DNA of 64,000 nt from CAITSH01 sp945892985 (GCA_945892985.1 CAMDDU010000006.1:1-64000); one strand, 5' to 3'. Counted from the first letter of the stretch, positions 25,040 through 33,511 are shown. Program-made: numbers and translations. Notes: generated by a model from the letters alone, not told the origin.

Positions 25040-25870
25040 CTATTTGAACCAGCCAAAAAACCTCGAAACAAATCCGCGCGGCGCGGCGTAATCGCGCACC
25101 ACTTTGACCAGGATTACCGAGATATTGTCACGCCCACCGTTATCATTGGCCATCTGCACAAGTTGCTGACAGCACAGCTTGATGTTGGCGCCAAGCGTTT
25201 GCACGGCCATGCCAATATCTTCGTCGCTCACCATGTCACACAGTCCATCCGAACAAAGCAGGTAAATATCACCCACCTGCGAGTCGTAATCGTTTATTTC
25301 CGGCTCAACCTCCGGATCGATCCCAAGGGCGCGCGTTACCAAATTTTTATTATGCGAAGTCTTTGCCTGCTCCGGCGTTATCAAACCGCTGTCAATCTGC
25401 TCTTGCAGCAACGAATGATCCTTTGTGACCTGACTGAACTCGTCCCCCCTGAGCCGATACAGTCGTGAGTCGCCAATGTGCGCGACTGTGACCTTGTTGT
25501 CGTGAAATATCGCCACCACCAGCGTGGTTCCCATACCGGCGTACTGCGCTTGGCTTTGCGCTGCCTGATAAATCGAAGTATTAGCCTTGGCTATTTGCTC
25601 GCGAAGCATAGACTGGGCTACAGTCTGGCCGCTCTGGGGGTCGATATCGAACGGCGAATATTCCTCGAGCATTTGCTGCAGTTCTGTGCTTATGACCGTA
25701 GTCGCCATGCAACTGGCAACCTCGCCCGCGTTGTAGCCGCCCATCCCGTCGGCGAGCACTACGATCCCCTTGTCCGCATCAGAGGCGATCGAATCTTCAT
25801 TGTGCGAGCGCACAATGCCTGGATCGGTATGACTCGCTATTTCGAGCACGGAATTCAAATGTAAGCTCAT
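25040..25870 (-). CDS. PP2C-family Ser/Thr protein phosphatase (Stp/PrpC-like)
   Basis: 276 residues from ATG 25870 (MSLHLNSVLEIASHTDPG); a GTG at 25939 would add 23 non-family residues and has no ribosome site. The metal-binding motifs are HTDPGIVRSHNEDS, VVLADGMGGYNAGE, HIGDSRLYRL, LLCSDGLCDMV and GGRDNISVILV, so all catalytic aspartates are in place. It removes phosphate from Ser/Thr of target proteins, normally opposing a Hanks-type kinase. The FHA gene follows 14 bases downstream. The kinase expected upstream survives only as a broken fragment (26040-26249), so the phosphatase may now serve a kinase encoded elsewhere. Confidence 0.9.
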   Translation of the reverse strand: MSLHLNSVLEIASHTDPGIVRSHNEDSIASDADKGIVVLADGMGGYNAGEVASCMATTVISTELQQMLEEYSPFDIDPQSGQTVAQSMLREQIAKANTSIYQAAQSQAQYAGMGTTLVVAIFHDNKVTVAHIGDSRLYRLRGDEFSQVTKDHSLLQEQIDSGLITPEQAKTSHNKNLVTRALGIDPEVEPEINDYDSQVGDIYLLCSDGLCDMVSDEDIGMAVQTLGANIKLCCQQLVQMANDNGGRDNISVILVKVVRDYAAPRGFVSRFFGWFK

Positions 25871-26039
25871 CCGATCAGCGCCGGCCCGGAATTGCGCGAG
25901 CAGGCCCAGCACGTAGAGGCGCGGGGGTCTTTCGTTCACTCTGATATATTTTTTTCATATTAAACCGCCATCCTCAAAGACTTATATCGATGCCACCCGC
26001 GCCAAAGGGCTGCGCCGTAGCTGCGCCACCCCTGGTTTT

Positions 26040-26249
26040 TCATAGTGCAGCTGCGAACGTGTCCCCATTCTGCAACCGTTCCGCCACCTCTTTGGTCATC
26101 GTCCGGTCAAGAAACGCCACCAATGCCTGAGGCAGATTGGGGTTGTATTGCAGGATGTCCGGAGCCTGTTCGTCGGCAATCTTAAACATAAGCTGCGCCA
26201 TGGCGTCTCCGTAGAACAGCTACTTGCCGCACGCCATCTGATAGATGGC
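26040..26249 (-). pseudogene. Fossil C-lobe of a Hanks-type Ser/Thr protein kinase
   Basis: Reading the minus strand from 26249 gives AIYQMACGK, then an in-frame TAG (26220-26222), then LFYGDAMAQLMFKIAD, QAPDILQYNPNLPQ, ALVAFLDRTMTKEVAERLQNG and a stop at 26040-26042. The pattern (gain of G-D-x-M-A-x-L-M-x-K-I, then N-P-x-L-P, then L-x-K-x-x-x-x-R-x-x-N-G) is that of the last helices of PknB-like kinases. The N-lobe, catalytic loop and activation segment are absent; upstream is AT-rich noncoding DNA with further stops. It lies directly upstream of PP2C and FHA genes, the usual place for the cognate kinase. A 53-codon ORF (ATG at 26201) could still be translated. Confidence 0.72.
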
Positions 26250-26493
26250 TCACAGGCAAATAGAAAAGATGGTTTTTCCTGTCACAGCAGCCGCAACTTA
26301 AGCACGGCAAAGCGTCTGTAGGGAACCGCTATTAAAGAGCATATTAATACCAAAATTACAGTTAAAACAGAATGATAAGGACTATTCTTACAGTCAGATA
26401 TTATACTAGTCAGATTTTTCAAGCAAATCGCATGCTTTTGGTGGGAAGCGACTACGCCGTCAACATTTGCGCAGGTGGCAGCTTGGATTTCTC
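26250..26493. other. AT-rich noncoding gap upstream of the phosphatase/FHA/cyclase block
   Basis: No gene is seen. The stretch is markedly more AT-rich than its neighbours, with a repeated AGTCAGAT and several A/T runs. It appears to be the scar left by loss of the kinase N-terminal half and now carries the candidate minus-strand promoter at 26400-26405. Confidence 0.5.
26400..26422 (-). promoter_or_regulatory. Candidate sigma-70 promoter for the minus-strand signalling block
   Basis: On the minus strand a perfect TATAAT (26400-26405) follows TTGCTTGAAAAATCTGACTAG, which gives a -35-like TTTGCT/TTGCTT at 15-16 bases spacing. It points toward the kinase remnant and PP2C gene. The -10 match is exact, the -35 weak; assignment is by inspection. 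Confidence 0.4.
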
Positions 26494-26527
26494 AAAAAAA
26501 AACCCCGGTTGATTCCCGGGGTTTTTT
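26494..26527 (-). terminator. Rho-independent terminator after the oxalate operon
   Basis: Stem ACCCCGG/CCGGGGT with loop TTGATT between an A9 run and a T6 run, 17 bases past the stop of the formyltransferase-like gene. It ends the minus-strand oxc-frc transcript and is symmetric enough to work both ways. Confidence 0.85.
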
Positions 26528-26543
26528 ATTGGCTTCGGGGATT

Positions 26544-27476
26544 TCAACTGCCAAACATGACACCGACGCTTAGTCCATTTTGCACAAGAAAGTCTGCTGC
26601 GGAAACCTTTTTGCCATCCTCATGCTTTGCCTTCATCACCTCTATCCGTCCGCCTTGCGCCGTGATGGAAAAACCGCCGGAACCGACCTCGGAAATTTCA
26701 CCGATTTTTCCCTTGACCTCGCCAAATGTGCGCACTGTATGCTTGCGCGCATCAAAAATCTGTACCTTTTTCCCGTTAAGGGTCGTCCACGCTCCGGGCG
26801 CCGGATTGCAGCCGCGAATCAGGTTGTAAATAAAATCAACGTGATTTGCCCAATTTATTTTCGCCTCGGCTGCGCGACACCAGCCTTCGTATGAAGCCTG
26901 ACTCTCGTCTTGAGCCAGCTGTTTGTGCTTGCCCGCCACCACCATATCGGCCGCCTCGATCATCGCCTGCACCCCCATCGGGAACAGCCGGTCGAAATAA
27001 ACCGTCCCCAGCGTATCATCTGCGCTGAGCACCGTCTCTTTCTGCAAGATGATTTCTCCCTCGTCCAATCCGTCCGACGGGCGAAAAATAGTCAGACCGG
27101 TCTTGGTCTCACCGCGGATGAGCGGCCAATTTATCGAACTTGGACCACGATATTTTGGCAGCAACGAGGGGTGATACTGGATGGTGCCGTGTTTCGGGAT
27201 ACTCACGAATTCCTGCGGGGCAAACTGCAAGACAAAAGCCATGATCCCGATGTCGGTGTTAAGGCTCCGGAGCGCTTCTGAAGCCTCGGCGTCCTTCAAC
27301 GACTTGAACTGAAACACCTTAAGACCCTTTTCAAGCGCGAGCACTTTCAACGGATCAGGTTTCGCGCCTTCCTTTTCGGGAGCACAAAACACCCCTGCCA
27401 CATCATCACCACGGGCAAGAAAAGCCTCAAGCACTGCCCTGCCAAAATCCTGCTGCCCAATGATTGCAATACGCAT
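26544..27476 (-). CDS. 10-formyl-THF hydrolase/formyltransferase-like protein
   Basis: 310 residues from ATG 27476 (MRIAIIGQQDFG) with GGAGAAA upstream; the frame runs open to 27518. It has an N-terminal formyltransferase domain (~1-185) and a C-terminal Fmt-type OB domain (~200-305). The catalytic segment reads IQYHPSLLPKYRGPSSINW...GLDEGEI, with His in YHPSLLP and Asp in GLDEG. At the place where methionyl-tRNA formyltransferase has Asn (N-x-H-x-S-L-L-P), it has Q-Y-H-P-S. That Y-H-P-S form is closer to the hydrolase domain of 10-formyltetrahydrofolate dehydrogenase. It is the third gene of the oxc-frc operon, so handling of formyl groups from formyl-CoA or formyl-THF is the likely job, not initiator tRNA formylation. 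Confidence 0.78.
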   Translation of the reverse strand: MRIAIIGQQDFGRAVLEAFLARGDDVAGVFCAPEKEGAKPDPLKVLALEKGLKVFQFKSLKDAEASEALRSLNTDIGIMAFVLQFAPQEFVSIPKHGTIQYHPSLLPKYRGPSSINWPLIRGETKTGLTIFRPSDGLDEGEIILQKETVLSADDTLGTVYFDRLFPMGVQAMIEAADMVVAGKHKQLAQDESQASYEGWCRAAEAKINWANHVDFIYNLIRGCNPAPGAWTTLNGKKVQIFDARKHTVRTFGEVKGKIGEISEVGSGGFSITAQGGRIEVMKAKHEDGKKVSAADFLVQNGLSVGVMFGS

Positions 27477-27543
27477 CGCGCTTTCTCCGTAAGACTCACA
27501 CAGTCGGACGCACCGCACTTATCCAGTGCGGCGCTTAAGCCTT

Positions 27544-28815
27544 TCAGGCCACTTTTTTCGGCGGCAGGCTAAACGCACCAGCCGTTTTAAGCGCCGCCAC
27601 CTTGCTGTCGTCATAACCTAATACGGTCTTCAACACCTCGTCGGTGTGCTCACCCAGCAGGGGCGAGCGCTCAATTTTGGCCGGAGACGCTGACAGTTTT
27701 ATCGGCATGCCGACGTTCCACCACTTGCCGCGCGTCGGATGATCCAGTTCCACATACATATCCCTGCCGCGAATATGCTCGTCATTTGCCAGATCTTCGG
27801 TGGACATGATTGGCCCGCAAGGCACGTCTAGCGGGTTGAGAATCGCCATGAATTCGCGCTTGGTATGATTCGATGCAAACTTGGTGATCAGAGCCCACAT
27901 TTCGTTCTGGTTTTTGCGGCGGTCTGCAACCGTCGCAAATTTCGAATCTGTCGAAAGCCCCGGCATGCCCAGATCGGGACCGATACGTTTGGCAAGCGCA
28001 TCCCAAACAGCCTCCTGTACAACGACATAAATGTAATCGTTAGAACCGCCGGGCTTGCACATGATGGCGTTCCCCAATTGGCCGCCACCCGAATCATTGC
28101 CGGCGCGCGGAACCGCCCCCATGCCCTGCTCGGTCGGAACCGAATACTCAGAGAGGGATTGCCGGGTCAGGCGCTGATGGTCGCGGAATTTCACCCGGCA
28201 CAAATTCATCACACCATCCATCATTGCCACCTCAACGTACTGGCCCTTGCCGGTACGCGTGGCCTGGTGCAAGGCTCCGAGCAGACCGATTGCGAGGTGT
28301 AGGCCGGTACCTGAATCACCGATCTGCGCGCCGGTAACGAAGGGGGGACCGTTCGGCACGCCGGTCGTGCTCATTGCGCCCCCCATCGCCTGCGCGACGT
28401 TTTCGTACGCCTTGAACTCGGCGTAGGGACCGCTGGAACCGAAGCCCTTGATTGATCCCATCACGATCCTGGGGTTGATCTGGTGAATTTTTTCCCATGT
28501 AAAACCGAAGCGGTCGAGAACGCCTGGTCCAAAATTCTCCATGACAATGTCGCACTGCTTTACAAGATCGACAAAAACCGCCTTACCTTCTGCGGTCTTC
28601 ATGTTAACTGTAATCGAGCGCTTGTTGCAATTGAGCATGGTGAAATAAAGGCTGTCCGCTCCCGGCACATCACGCAACTGACCGCGCGTGGCGTCCCCCT
28701 GCGGCGGCTCAAACTTGATTACATCGGCGCCCATCCACGCCAGCAACTGCGAGCACGTTGGCCCGGCCTGCACGTGGGTCATGTCGAGGATACGAACACC
28801 TTTTAATGCTTCCAT
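27544..28815 (-). CDS. frc: Formyl-CoA:oxalate CoA-transferase
   Basis: 423 residues from ATG 28815 (MEALKGVRILDMTHVQAGP), which has GGAG six bases upstream; the TTG at 28827 only adds MEIR. It is a class III CoA-transferase. The expected active-site aspartate lies in GAQIGDSGTGLHLAIG (~167-182), equivalent to Asp169 of the Oxalobacter enzyme. The glycine-rich loop is GNDSGGGQLGNAIMCKPGG. It moves CoA from formyl-CoA to oxalate, giving oxalyl-CoA and formate. Oxalyl-CoA decarboxylase is encoded 61 bases upstream in the same operon, which makes the assignment secure against other CaiB-type enzymes. Confidence 0.92.
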   Translation of the reverse strand: MEALKGVRILDMTHVQAGPTCSQLLAWMGADVIKFEPPQGDATRGQLRDVPGADSLYFTMLNCNKRSITVNMKTAEGKAVFVDLVKQCDIVMENFGPGVLDRFGFTWEKIHQINPRIVMGSIKGFGSSGPYAEFKAYENVAQAMGGAMSTTGVPNGPPFVTGAQIGDSGTGLHLAIGLLGALHQATRTGKGQYVEVAMMDGVMNLCRVKFRDHQRLTRQSLSEYSVPTEQGMGAVPRAGNDSGGGQLGNAIMCKPGGSNDYIYVVVQEAVWDALAKRIGPDLGMPGLSTDSKFATVADRRKNQNEMWALITKFASNHTKREFMAILNPLDVPCGPIMSTEDLANDEHIRGRDMYVELDHPTRGKWWNVGMPIKLSASPAKIERSPLLGEHTDEVLKTVLGYDDSKVAALKTAGAFSLPPKKVA

Positions 28816-28876
28816 TCTGATCTCCAAAAATTCTTACGCAGACGAAAGCTCACCCGCTTTCGCTAAACCGCTTGGC

Positions 28877-30613
28877 TTATTTCTTTTTGGCGCTTTGCGG
28901 ATTCAAGCTTGTGATGCGGCCGCTTTCTGTCCCTGCGGTTTCATCAATGACGGCGTTGATCAACGTCGGCTTGCGCGAGCGAATGGCGTCTTCCATCCCC
29001 TTGCGCAGCTCGGCCGGGTTCGTGGCGTTAACGCCCACGCCACCAAAGGCCTCAATCAGTTTGTCATAGCGCGCCCCCTTGACGAAAACGGTGGGTGCGA
29101 CATCAGGACCGCCGGTGGGATTTACGTCGGTGCCGCGGTAGACACCGTTGTTGTTGAAGACCACCACGCATACTGGCAGGTTGTAGCGGCAGATTGTCTC
29201 GACTTCCATTCCCGAGAACCCGAAGGCGCTGTCGCCCTCGATCGCGATGACCTGCTCGCCGCTGACCACGGCGGCGGCGACGGAAAACCCCATGCCTATG
29301 CCCATGATTCCCCAGGTCCCCACATCCAGGCGCTTACGCGGCTTGTACATGTCGACAATGCTTCGGGTGAAATCCAGCGCGTTAGCCCCCTCGTTCACCA
29401 AAATAGCTTCCGGGTTGGCCCTGATGATGTCGCGTACGACATTCAGCGCACTGTGAAAATTCATCGGCGCCGGATCCTTGGCGAGCGTCTCGGCCATTTT
29501 GGCGAGGTTCTTGCCCTTGCGCTCTGCAATGGCCCCCAGCCATTCAGCCGACGGCTTCGCCCATTCCGGACCAATGCCGGCGAGCAGCGCAGTCACGCAG
29601 GATCCGATGTCACCAACCAGGGGCGCTTCTATGCGCACGTTGCTGTCCATCTCGGTCGGGGAGATATCGATCTGAATAAACCTCTGCCCTCCCCACGCCT
29701 TGGAATCCTTGCCCCCCCAAGTCTTGCCCTTGCCCTGGGAGAGCAGCCAGTTCAGGCGCGCGCCGATCAGCACCACCACATCGGCCTCAGGAAGCACGTA
29801 GGAGCGCGCCGCTGCGGCCGACTGTTCGTGCGTGTCGGGCAGCAGGCCCTTGGCCATGGACATGGGCAGGTAGGGGATGCCAGTCCTCTCAACCAGGGCG
29901 CGAATATCCGCGTCGGCCTGCGCATAAGCGGCGCCCTTGCCCAGCAGGATGAGCGGGCGCTTGGCGCCTTTCAGTAAATCGAGGGCGCGCTGCACGGCGT
30001 CCTGGGCGGGAATTTGGCGCGGCGCCGGGTCAACCACCTTGATCAGCGAATTTTTGCCCGCTTCTGCGTCCATGGTCTGGGCGAACAATTTGGCCGGCAG
30101 GTCAAGATAGACCCCGCCCGGACGGCCGGAGACGGCTGCGCGGATGGCGCGCGCGATTCCCACGCCGATATCCTCTGCGTGTAACACGCGATACGCTGCC
30201 TTGCACAGCGGCTTGGCGATGGCCAACTGGTCCATCTCTTCATAGTCACCCTGCTGCAAGTCGACGATCTCGCGCTCGCTAGAGCCGCTGATAAGAATCA
30301 TCGGAAAGCAGTTGGTCGTCGCGTTGGTCAGGGCGGCCAGACCATTGAGGAATCCGGGGGCAGACACCGTCAGGCAAATGCCGGGCTTTTGCGTCATGAA
30401 GCCGGCGATCGCGGCGGCGTTGCCCGCGTTCTGCTCATGCCGGAACGAGATCACGCGCATACCTTCGGCCTGCGCCTTTCTGGTGAGGTCTGTAATGGGA
30501 ATACCGGGCAGGCCAAAGATCGTGTCGATACCGTTGAGCTTGAGGGCATCGATGACCAGGTGAAAGCCATCGGTCATTGCGCCCCCGGCAACATCAGGTT
30601 CAGTTATTCCCAT
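28877..30613 (-). CDS. oxc: Oxalyl-CoA decarboxylase (ThDP-dependent)
   Basis: 578 residues. The N-terminal Pyr domain holds the ThDP-activating glutamate in SFRHEQNAGNAAAIAG (~57). The central domain carries an ADP/CoA-type fold. The C-terminal PP domain has the EGDSAFGFSGMEVETICRYN ... NNNGVYRG metal-diphosphate motif. The C-terminal tail (GTESGRITSLNPQSAKKK) is typical of Oxc, where it closes over CoA. It converts oxalyl-CoA to formyl-CoA and CO2. A strong AAGGAG precedes the ATG. First gene of the oxc-frc-formyltransferase operon; an FNR-type box with a well-placed -10 lies upstream (30704-30745), and a Crp/Fnr regulator is transcribed divergently. Confidence 0.93.
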   Translation of the reverse strand: MGITEPDVAGGAMTDGFHLVIDALKLNGIDTIFGLPGIPITDLTRKAQAEGMRVISFRHEQNAGNAAAIAGFMTQKPGICLTVSAPGFLNGLAALTNATTNCFPMILISGSSEREIVDLQQGDYEEMDQLAIAKPLCKAAYRVLHAEDIGVGIARAIRAAVSGRPGGVYLDLPAKLFAQTMDAEAGKNSLIKVVDPAPRQIPAQDAVQRALDLLKGAKRPLILLGKGAAYAQADADIRALVERTGIPYLPMSMAKGLLPDTHEQSAAAARSYVLPEADVVVLIGARLNWLLSQGKGKTWGGKDSKAWGGQRFIQIDISPTEMDSNVRIEAPLVGDIGSCVTALLAGIGPEWAKPSAEWLGAIAERKGKNLAKMAETLAKDPAPMNFHSALNVVRDIIRANPEAILVNEGANALDFTRSIVDMYKPRKRLDVGTWGIMGIGMGFSVAAAVVSGEQVIAIEGDSAFGFSGMEVETICRYNLPVCVVVFNNNGVYRGTDVNPTGGPDVAPTVFVKGARYDKLIEAFGGVGVNATNPAELRKGMEDAIRSRKPTLINAVIDETAGTESGRITSLNPQSAKKK

Positions 30614-30703
30614 GAAATACTCCTTGAATTTGTTGTGCGCTTGCCGGACAAGGCTTTCCCATGTAAGCCTTGTACTGCAAAGCCTTGTATTGCATCGCTT
30701 GGG

Positions 30704-30745
30704 AGTCTAGGCAGCCCACTCATCCACAACCTTGACTGAGGTCAA
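30704..30745 (-). promoter_or_regulatory. Promoter of oxc with an FNR-type box (TTGAC-N4-GTCAA)
   Basis: TTGACTGAGGTCAA at 30732-30745 is a perfect 5-4-5 palindrome of the FNR/Anr type. On the minus strand it is followed after exactly 22 bases by TAGACT (30704-30709), a fair -10. That puts the box centre near -41, the class II activation position. The same arrangement occurs upstream of tctC. It also lies 44 bases before the regulator's own ATG, so autoregulation is possible. Confidence 0.65.
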
Positions 30746-30788
30746 TAATTCCAGCTTAAATTGCCGGTTTGCCTTAAGCTGCAAAACC

Positions 30789-31406
30789 ATGCCCGCCATA
30801 GCCGCCCACCCCCAGCGCAACACCATCCGACTGCAACTGCAGCACAACTTGATTTTGCGTGAGATCAGCCTTGCCGCCCGGGAAGATCTCGAGCCAAAAC
30901 TGGAAGTCGTCGAATATAAAAAAGGCGACCCCCTCATCCACCAGGGCTCGACCAGCATGGAGCAGTTCTTCATTCTCGATGGCATCCTCAAGCGCGTGGT
31001 CAGCAATGCTGCGGGAAAGGAAATGATCCTGCGTTTTGCCGCCGAACCCGATATGGATACGTCTTACGCGGCATGGCGGCTGAAGACGCCTGTTCCCTAC
31101 AGCATCAAGGCGGTGACGCGCGTTCTTGCGGCGCGCATCTCCATGCCACTTTGGGTGGATTTCCTTGAACGGCATCCGGATGTGAAACAGCGCTTTGAAT
31201 ACGAAGTCATGCGCCTGATGTCGGAGGTAATGGCGCACACCATCACGCTGCACCTTCTGGACGCCCCCGGCAGGCTGCTGCGCTTCATGCGCAAACACCC
31301 CGATCTGCTCGACCGCATTCCCAAAAAAGAACTGGCCACTTACCTTAACCTTGCGCCCGAAACACTTTCCCGGCTCAAGCAGCGCGTAGCCAGCTCCCTC
31401 GAATAA
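30789..31406 (+). CDS. Crp/Fnr-family transcriptional regulator
   Basis: 205 residues from ATG 30789; a TTG at 30732 would lie inside the operator. A cNMP-like beta-roll (~25-120) carries KKGDPLIHQGS and FFILDGILKRVV. The long dimer helix follows, then a Crp-type helix-turn-helix (~165-200): IPKKELATYLNLAPETLSRLKQRV. The recognition helix has E-x-x-S-R, the residues FNR uses on TTGAT/C half sites, not the R-E-x-x-x-R of Crp. No cysteine cluster for a 4Fe-4S centre is present, so the signal is probably not oxygen through iron-sulfur. It is divergent from oxc-frc and is the natural candidate to bind TTGAC-N4-GTCAA at 30732 and 34756. Confidence 0.86.
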   Translation: MPAIAAHPQRNTIRLQLQHNLILREISLAAREDLEPKLEVVEYKKGDPLIHQGSTSMEQFFILDGILKRVVSNAAGKEMILRFAAEPDMDTSYAAWRLKTPVPYSIKAVTRVLAARISMPLWVDFLERHPDVKQRFEYEVMRLMSEVMAHTITLHLLDAPGRLLRFMRKHPDLLDRIPKKELATYLNLAPETLSRLKQRVASSLE

Positions 31407-31455
31407 CATTCCGGATGCGGGTCACCGGTTCCTGAAGGGAAGCGAACGCCGGTCG

Positions 31456-32955
31456 CTACGCCGTCCTGGCCTTGAGCTTTTCTATCATCGTTGCCGCGAG
31501 CGGCCAGAACAGCAGCACCATCGCAAATCCGGTGATGCCGCCAACCAGGCCGTTGGAGAAGAATATCCCGACATCGCCCTGCGACAACAGCATCGACTGG
31601 CGGAAAGAGTCCTCGGCACGATCGCCCAATACCAGTGCAAGCACCAGCGGCGCGAGCGGATAATTGAGCTTCTTGAACAAATAGCCGACGACGCCAAAAC
31701 CCATCATCAGCCAGACGTCGAACATCGATCCGTGCACCGTGTAAGCACCGATGGCGCAGATCACCAGGATCACCGGCGCGATGATGGCAAACGGAATGCG
31801 CAGGATGGCGGCGAAAAACGGCACACAGGTCAGCACGACAATCAGGCCGACAATGTTGCCCAGGTACATGCTGGCGATGAGCCCCCAGACAAAGTCTTTT
31901 TGCTCGACAAAAAGCAACGGTCCGGGCTGCAGGCCCCAGATCAGCAGGCCACCGAGCAACACTGCGGCGGTGGGTGATCCGGGTACGCCCAGGGTCAGCA
32001 TCGGCAGCAATGCCGAAGTGCCCGCTGCGTGAGCCGCCGTCTCGGGTGCGACAACCCCCTCAACCTGCCCGGTACCGAACTTCGCGCCATCCTTGGAAAA
32101 GCGTTTGGCCACGCCGTAACTCATGAAGGATGCGGGCGTGGCACCACCCGGAACAATGCCCATGAAGCAGCCGACCAGAGAACTGCGGATCGAGGTGGCC
32201 CAGTAGCGCGGCAACTCCTTCCATGTTTCGAGCACGATCTTGGCGTTCATTTTTGCCTGTTTGCCCTTGAACGCCAGCCCTTCTTCCAGGGTCTGCAGAA
32301 TTTCACCTATGCCAAACAGGCCGATCACCGCAATCAGGAAATCAAAGCCTTTGAGCAATTCGGTAAAACCGAAGGTCAGGCGAAGTTGTCCCGTAACGGT
32401 GTCAAGGCCGACCGCAGCAAGCGCAAAGCCAATCATCATCGCCGCAACCGTCTTTACCGCCGCTCCCTTGGCCATGCCCACGAAAGCGCAAAAGGTGAGC
32501 AGGTAGACGGAGAAAAATTCCGGCGGTCCGAATTCGAGGGCAAATTTGGCAACGAGCGGCGACAGGAAGGTGATCATGATCACCGCCACCAGCGCGCCGA
32601 TGAAGGAGGAGGTAAAGGCCGCCGTCAGCGCCGCCCCGGCACGCCCCTTTTGCGCCAGCGGATAACCGTCGAAGGTGGTGGCAACCGACCAAGGCTCACC
32701 CGGTATGTTGAACAGAATCGAGGTAATGGCGCCGCCGAACAAGGCGCCCCAGTAAATGCACGAGAGCATGATGATGGCCGAAGTCGGCGACATGCTGAAG
32801 GTGAGCGGCAGCAGGATGGCGACACCGTTAGCACCGCCCAGCCCCGGCAACACGCCGATGATCACGCCGAGCACGACGCCGACGAACATTAACAGCACAT
32901 TGAATGGCGACAGCGCAACGCTGAAGCCGTGCATCAGGGAATTGATTTCATCCAT
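31456..32955 (-). CDS. tctA: Tripartite tricarboxylate transporter, large permease TctA
   Basis: 499 residues, very hydrophobic with about 11-12 transmembrane segments. It shows the TctA hallmark glycine motif VIIGVLPGLGGANGVAILLPLTF near the N-terminus, the repeat-like IPGEPWSVATTFDGYPLAQKG, and a second internal glycine motif MGIVPGGATPASFMSYG. It forms the channel of a secondary, sodium or proton driven carboxylate transporter that needs TctB and a periplasmic Bug receptor. All three are encoded here in the order tctC-tctB-tctA on the minus strand. The gap to tctB is 9 bases. Confidence 0.92.
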   Translation of the reverse strand: MDEINSLMHGFSVALSPFNVLLMFVGVVLGVIIGVLPGLGGANGVAILLPLTFSMSPTSAIIMLSCIYWGALFGGAITSILFNIPGEPWSVATTFDGYPLAQKGRAGAALTAAFTSSFIGALVAVIMITFLSPLVAKFALEFGPPEFFSVYLLTFCAFVGMAKGAAVKTVAAMMIGFALAAVGLDTVTGQLRLTFGFTELLKGFDFLIAVIGLFGIGEILQTLEEGLAFKGKQAKMNAKIVLETWKELPRYWATSIRSSLVGCFMGIVPGGATPASFMSYGVAKRFSKDGAKFGTGQVEGVVAPETAAHAAGTSALLPMLTLGVPGSPTAAVLLGGLLIWGLQPGPLLFVEQKDFVWGLIASMYLGNIVGLIVVLTCVPFFAAILRIPFAIIAPVILVICAIGAYTVHGSMFDVWLMMGFGVVGYLFKKLNYPLAPLVLALVLGDRAEDSFRQSMLLSQGDVGIFFSNGLVGGITGFAMVLLFWPLAATMIEKLKARTA

Positions 32956-32964
32956 GGTCGGTCC

Positions 32965-33474
32965 TCAGTTCAGGCCGAGAACGGCTTCAAGCGGGCCCTT
33001 GGGCAGGGGCACCTTGAACCATATTTCGAACATCAGGAAAAACACAAGGTTGACGCCAAGCGCCACCGGCACGATTTTCAACCAGGCATATTTACCCAGC
33101 CACCACATGAAGAACGCGATGTAAATCACCGATGCGACATAAATGCCCAGAAACACGATCAGCCCGACATAAACAGTCGTGGGTACCAGCACCGACATCA
33201 CCAGTTTGAGCTGGCCGCGGGATACAAAAGACTCCGTGTTGCTGGTGCGAAAAGCCCGCGACAAGGTCACCGCGCTGGAAAAGCAGATCAGCAATCCGAT
33301 GTAAAACGGAAAGTAACCGGCCTTGGGACCCTCATCGCCCCAGCTTATGCCCAGGCGAAGGCTGTCGGTGATGACAACGGCACCAAACAAAAGGATGATG
33401 GCCGCAACGACAATCTCGACCGACTTGTGTGATGCCGCGGGTTGGTCCGCGGCTTGATCTTTCTGCTCTTCCAT
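32965..33474 (-). CDS. tctB: Tripartite tricarboxylate transporter, small membrane subunit TctB
   Basis: 169 residues with four predicted membrane segments (~22-42, 52-75, 90-125 region, 135-155) and a polar N-terminus (MEEQKDQAADQPAASHKS). SWGDEGPKAGYFPFYIGLLI is the typical TctB motif after the first helix. It supports TctA in solute uptake. Its ribosome site is unusual: an uninterrupted run of nine Gs (33476-33484 on the minus strand) immediately before AATG, in place of a normal GGAG. It lies between tctC and tctA. Confidence 0.88.
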   Translation of the reverse strand: MEEQKDQAADQPAASHKSVEIVVAAIILLFGAVVITDSLRLGISWGDEGPKAGYFPFYIGLLICFSSAVTLSRAFRTSNTESFVSRGQLKLVMSVLVPTTVYVGLIVFLGIYVASVIYIAFFMWWLGKYAWLKIVPVALGVNLVFFLMFEIWFKVPLPKGPLEAVLGLN

Positions 33475-33511
33475 TCCCCCCCCCTGCCACCGGTCTAGGC
33501 GCCGGCATGTT

